From the NCBI RefSeq assembly GCF_012927645.1, contig NZ_JABBMT010000007.1, positions 86,631-150,630 on the forward strand: a stretch of DNA of 64,000 nucleotides, written 5' to 3'. Shown here one piece after another: positions 62,613 through 64,000 of the stretch. The number at the start of each line of letters is the position of its first letter. Positions within the stretch are counted from its first letter, which is position 1. Source of the stretch: Pseudoalteromonas arctica. Lineage in GTDB: Bacteria > Pseudomonadota > Gammaproteobacteria > Enterobacterales > Alteromonadaceae. The notes under the pieces were generated by a model. The model did no database searches. It had not been told where the DNA came from and was given only the letters and a program-made list of their open reading frames with translations. The position numbers and the translations under genes were made by a program.

Positions 62613-62936
62613 ATGAATATTCTCTTTTTATGTACTAGTAATATACAACGAAGCAAAACTGCTGAAGAGTTGTTTCGTGCTGCCAATAATAACCACCAAT
62701 ACAAATCAGCTGGCTTTAGCGAAAAATATGTGAGTAAAGCTGATTCTACTCTTTGTACCGGAGAAATGTTGCAATGGGCTGATCAAGTATATGTATTTGA
62801 AGAGCAACATATTGAACGCATTCAAAAGCACACGGGGGATGTTTATTTACCTAAAATAAGCAACTTAGACATCTCAGATGATTACCAATATTTTGAAAGG
62901 GACTTATATTACAGCTGCTTGAGAGGATTAAGTTAA
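62613..62936 (+). CDS. Low-molecular-weight tyrosine-phosphatase-like protein
   Basis: This 107-residue protein has the phosphatase P-loop CTSNIQRS (CX5RS, Cys7 to Arg13) and SKTAEELF at its N-terminus. An ISDDYQY segment near residues 90-96 supplies the general acid aspartate. It is shorter than ordinary LMW phosphatases (about 150) but matches a widespread small subtype. It lies 13 bp behind the antitoxin-like gene. In an island that encodes a giant protein kinase, it could reverse phosphorylation of a component, but this is inference. Confidence 0.75.
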   Translation: MNILFLCTSNIQRSKTAEELFRAANNNHQYKSAGFSEKYVSKADSTLCTGEMLQWADQVYVFEEQHIERIQKHTGDVYLPKISNLDISDDYQYFERDLYYSCLRGLS

Positions 62937-63199
62937 CGTAATTAATGGGCTACCGATTTACCGAGATTACAGAAAGATATAATTAAAACATTATAGGACG
63001 CAGATAATGCCTAAGAGTATATTCATTTTTATGATAAATATTTTGATGAAATCATCAAAAAATGAAACATTTTTCTAAAATTTATGATAAATTTTTAGAA
63101 CTGAAATAAATACATAATAATTTAAACTTAACACACTGTTAAAGATAGTTTTTTATTGCCTATATCATAATTTTAGTCATAAACTATTTCCAAGGTTAG
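62937..63199. promoter_or_regulatory. Right end of island, multiple recombinase-type binding sites
   Basis: No gene is present. TTTATGATAAA-type motifs occur at 63027-63038 and 63081-63091, the same motif as in the left end. TTATGATATA on the reverse strand lies at 63161-63170. Repeats of this type inside the end are expected for arm-type or accessory recombinase sites. Confidence 0.6.
63177..63195 (-). repeat. Right terminal inverted repeat
   Basis: TCATAAACTATTTCCAAGG is the inverted counterpart of the left end, with 17 of 19 positions identical. Four bases separate it from the 7-bp repeat at 63200-63206. Confidence 0.85.
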
Positions 63200-63206
63200 A
63201 AGTTTA
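63200..63206. repeat. Right copy of the 7-bp target repeat
   Basis: AAGTTTA, identical to 34879-34885, is the last element-side sequence before the host bcp remnant. Confidence 0.8.
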
Positions 63207-63337
63207 TGGGTAAAGAATACGACGGCATTCACCGTTTAAGCTTTTTAATTGGCCAAGACGGAACAATAAAGTACTTTTTCGATAAGTTTAAAACCAAAGA
63301 CCATCACCAAGTTGTACTAGATTATTTGACTAAATAA
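63206..63337 (+). pseudogene. bcp: Host bcp, 3' part
   Basis: The last 43 codons of the host bcp (MGKEYDGIHRLSF to VVLDYLTK) end at a TAA at 63335-63337. It has no ribosome-binding site or active site of its own. It joins in frame with the 5' part ending at 34885. The residues correspond to 113-154 of the island-borne paralogue, confirming orthology to this region of Bcp. Confidence 0.95.
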
Positions 63338-63364
63338 TCAGTGCTAGGCGCTACAGAGTTGAAC

Positions 63365-63395
63365 TTAAGCGTTGCCTATTAGCTACGCTTTTTTT
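63365..63395 (+). terminator. Intrinsic terminator of host bcp
   Basis: AAGCGT / ACGCTT with a 12-nt loop, followed by seven T, lies 30 bp behind the host bcp stop codon. Confidence 0.7.
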
Positions 63396-63622
63396 ATGTG
63401 CATGAGTACGAAATAAAATGGCACCTACAAAACACTTTGTAGCTGTTATTAAAAAACTACTTTTTACATGCATCGATAACAATTTTACTATCAAAAAATT
63501 GTTCAAAATAGATGTTCTTACTCTCTTTATTAATTTGCACCGCTATGGAGCCATTTCGTTTGCGGCGTAATGGCACCACCTAATTTGCACCTAATGGCGC
63601 TACCCGATCTTCCGCACCCACT
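63396..63622. other. Intergenic region next to decayed transposase
   Basis: About 230 bp with no gene. It holds a small inverted repeat (CTACAAA / TTTGTAG near 63426-63443). The part beyond 63530 contains repeated ATGGCGC/ATGGCACC-like motifs and may be the end of the decayed insertion sequence. Confidence 0.4.
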
Positions 63623-64000
63623 TTAAGAATAAACTTTCTGATACTGTTCACCTAAACAATCAATGATGGTTTGATTGCGCGCTTCCAAATTGGCAACGAT
63701 AGGAATTTTGTCTGGTAAATATATAATGCTTATTCCTTTGAAACACTGGAATACCCATCGGGACTTTTCAAGAAACGGAAGCCTTTTTCTACATTCTGCT
63801 GCGCTTTGTAGCTACTCAGCAAGTTTGCTATGTTAACATCGTTGGTGGCAATAATGAACAAGCCCAGTTGTTATAAAGCGGCTTCTCTGGATGCGAGTGG
63901 TGTGCATAATGCCCCCGTAATCTGGTATTCGATACGCTCAGGAGGTTGCCCGAGTTTAGGGCGTCCTGCTCCCTTAAAAATGGCTACTTCGACAACATGT
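63623..64000 (-). pseudogene. IS1634-type transposase remnant, cut by window edge
   Basis: The minus-strand frame encodes the characteristic LSSYKAQQNVEKGFRFLKSP of IS1634-type DDE transposases, preceded by IATNDVN. The frame has an in-frame TAA near 63871-63873. It then jumps by a deletion at about 63757-63763 to RWVFQCFKGISIIYLPDKI and the true C-terminus YQKVYS. It is therefore doubly broken and inactive. The remaining 5' part lies beyond the window. It shows that this site next to bcp has attracted mobile DNA before or since. Confidence 0.8.

Larger units (their letters stand above)
34886..63206. mobile_element. 28.3-kb genomic island integrated into bcp
   Basis: The boundaries are defined by the split host bcp gene, the 7-bp direct repeat AAGTTTA and imperfect terminal inverted repeats (34887-34905 and 63177-63195, 17 of 19 identical). 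Four plus-strand genes at the left end form the recombination module. A complete bcp paralogue follows, then defence-type cargo. The island is visibly AT-richer than its surroundings. Its recombinases resemble multi-recombinase systems such as Tn554-type or the gammaproteobacterial mobile-trio (GMT) islands, but the four-gene composition does not match one of these exactly by eye. Confidence 0.92.

Noticed and set aside
34886..63206. Prophage or conjugative element
   Set aside because: No structural phage genes, relaxase, type IV secretion or replication genes are present; only recombinases and cargo.

Overview
The window reads as the chromosome of a marine gammaproteobacterium of the order Alteromonadales, most likely Pseudoalteromonas or a close relative. 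The evidence is the set and order of core genes (ihfA-pheT-pheS, hda with a DUF2066 gene, dnaX-ybaB-recR with apt, dusC, a TtpC-type TonB system, bamC, gcvR-bcp), a moderately AT-rich composition, and lineage-typical lipoproteins (DUF2989, BamC). No database search was possible, so the genus is an inference.

Positions 1-34885 are mostly core genome: an AGCS amino-acid symporter, an M14 carboxypeptidase, a long GAPDH, pheST-ihfA, hda, a LysE exporter, an MFS-PlsC fusion, recR, ybaB, dnaX, apt, dusC, a six-gene TonB energy-transduction operon (DUF3450-TtpC-ExbB-ExbD-TonB-TPR), a cold-shock protein, pyrC, a YjiH-like protein, bamC and gcvR-bcp. One accessory patch interrupts it. Between ybaB and recR lies a roughly 1.9 kb insert with a HipA-like kinase gene and a DUF3037 gene. 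It is flanked by a 22-bp imperfect duplication of the ybaB 3' end, which marks it as a mini-island integrated into ybaB.

Positions 34886-63206 are a mobile genomic island of about 28.3 kb inserted inside the host bcp gene (thiol peroxidase). The two halves of bcp lie outside the element at both ends, separated by a 7-bp repeat (AAGTTTA). Imperfect terminal inverted repeats lie immediately inside (17 of 19 positions identical). The element opens with four co-oriented genes: two tyrosine recombinases with complete catalytic residues, one degenerate recombinase, and a small coiled-coil protein. Directly behind them is a complete, divergent second bcp, which probably replaces the gene destroyed by insertion.

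The rest of the island is cargo, almost all on the minus strand. From right to left these are a WYL-domain regulator, a PLD-like/SNF2 helicase, a DUF4391 protein, a SMC-like ATPase, a type III restriction-modification pair (Mod, Res), a giant NERD-pseudokinase-kinase-SF1-helicase protein of 1662 residues, and a winged-helix-like partner. These eight genes are so tightly packed that they could be one operon. Two orphan small genes lie beyond them. At the right end, on the plus strand, sit a MbcA/ParS-type antitoxin-like gene and a low-molecular-weight tyrosine-phosphatase-like gene. This is the best candidate for a new defence system in the window.

Positions 63338-64000 return to host sequence, with a bcp terminator and a decayed IS1634-type transposase running off the edge. 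No tRNA, rRNA or CRISPR array was seen.
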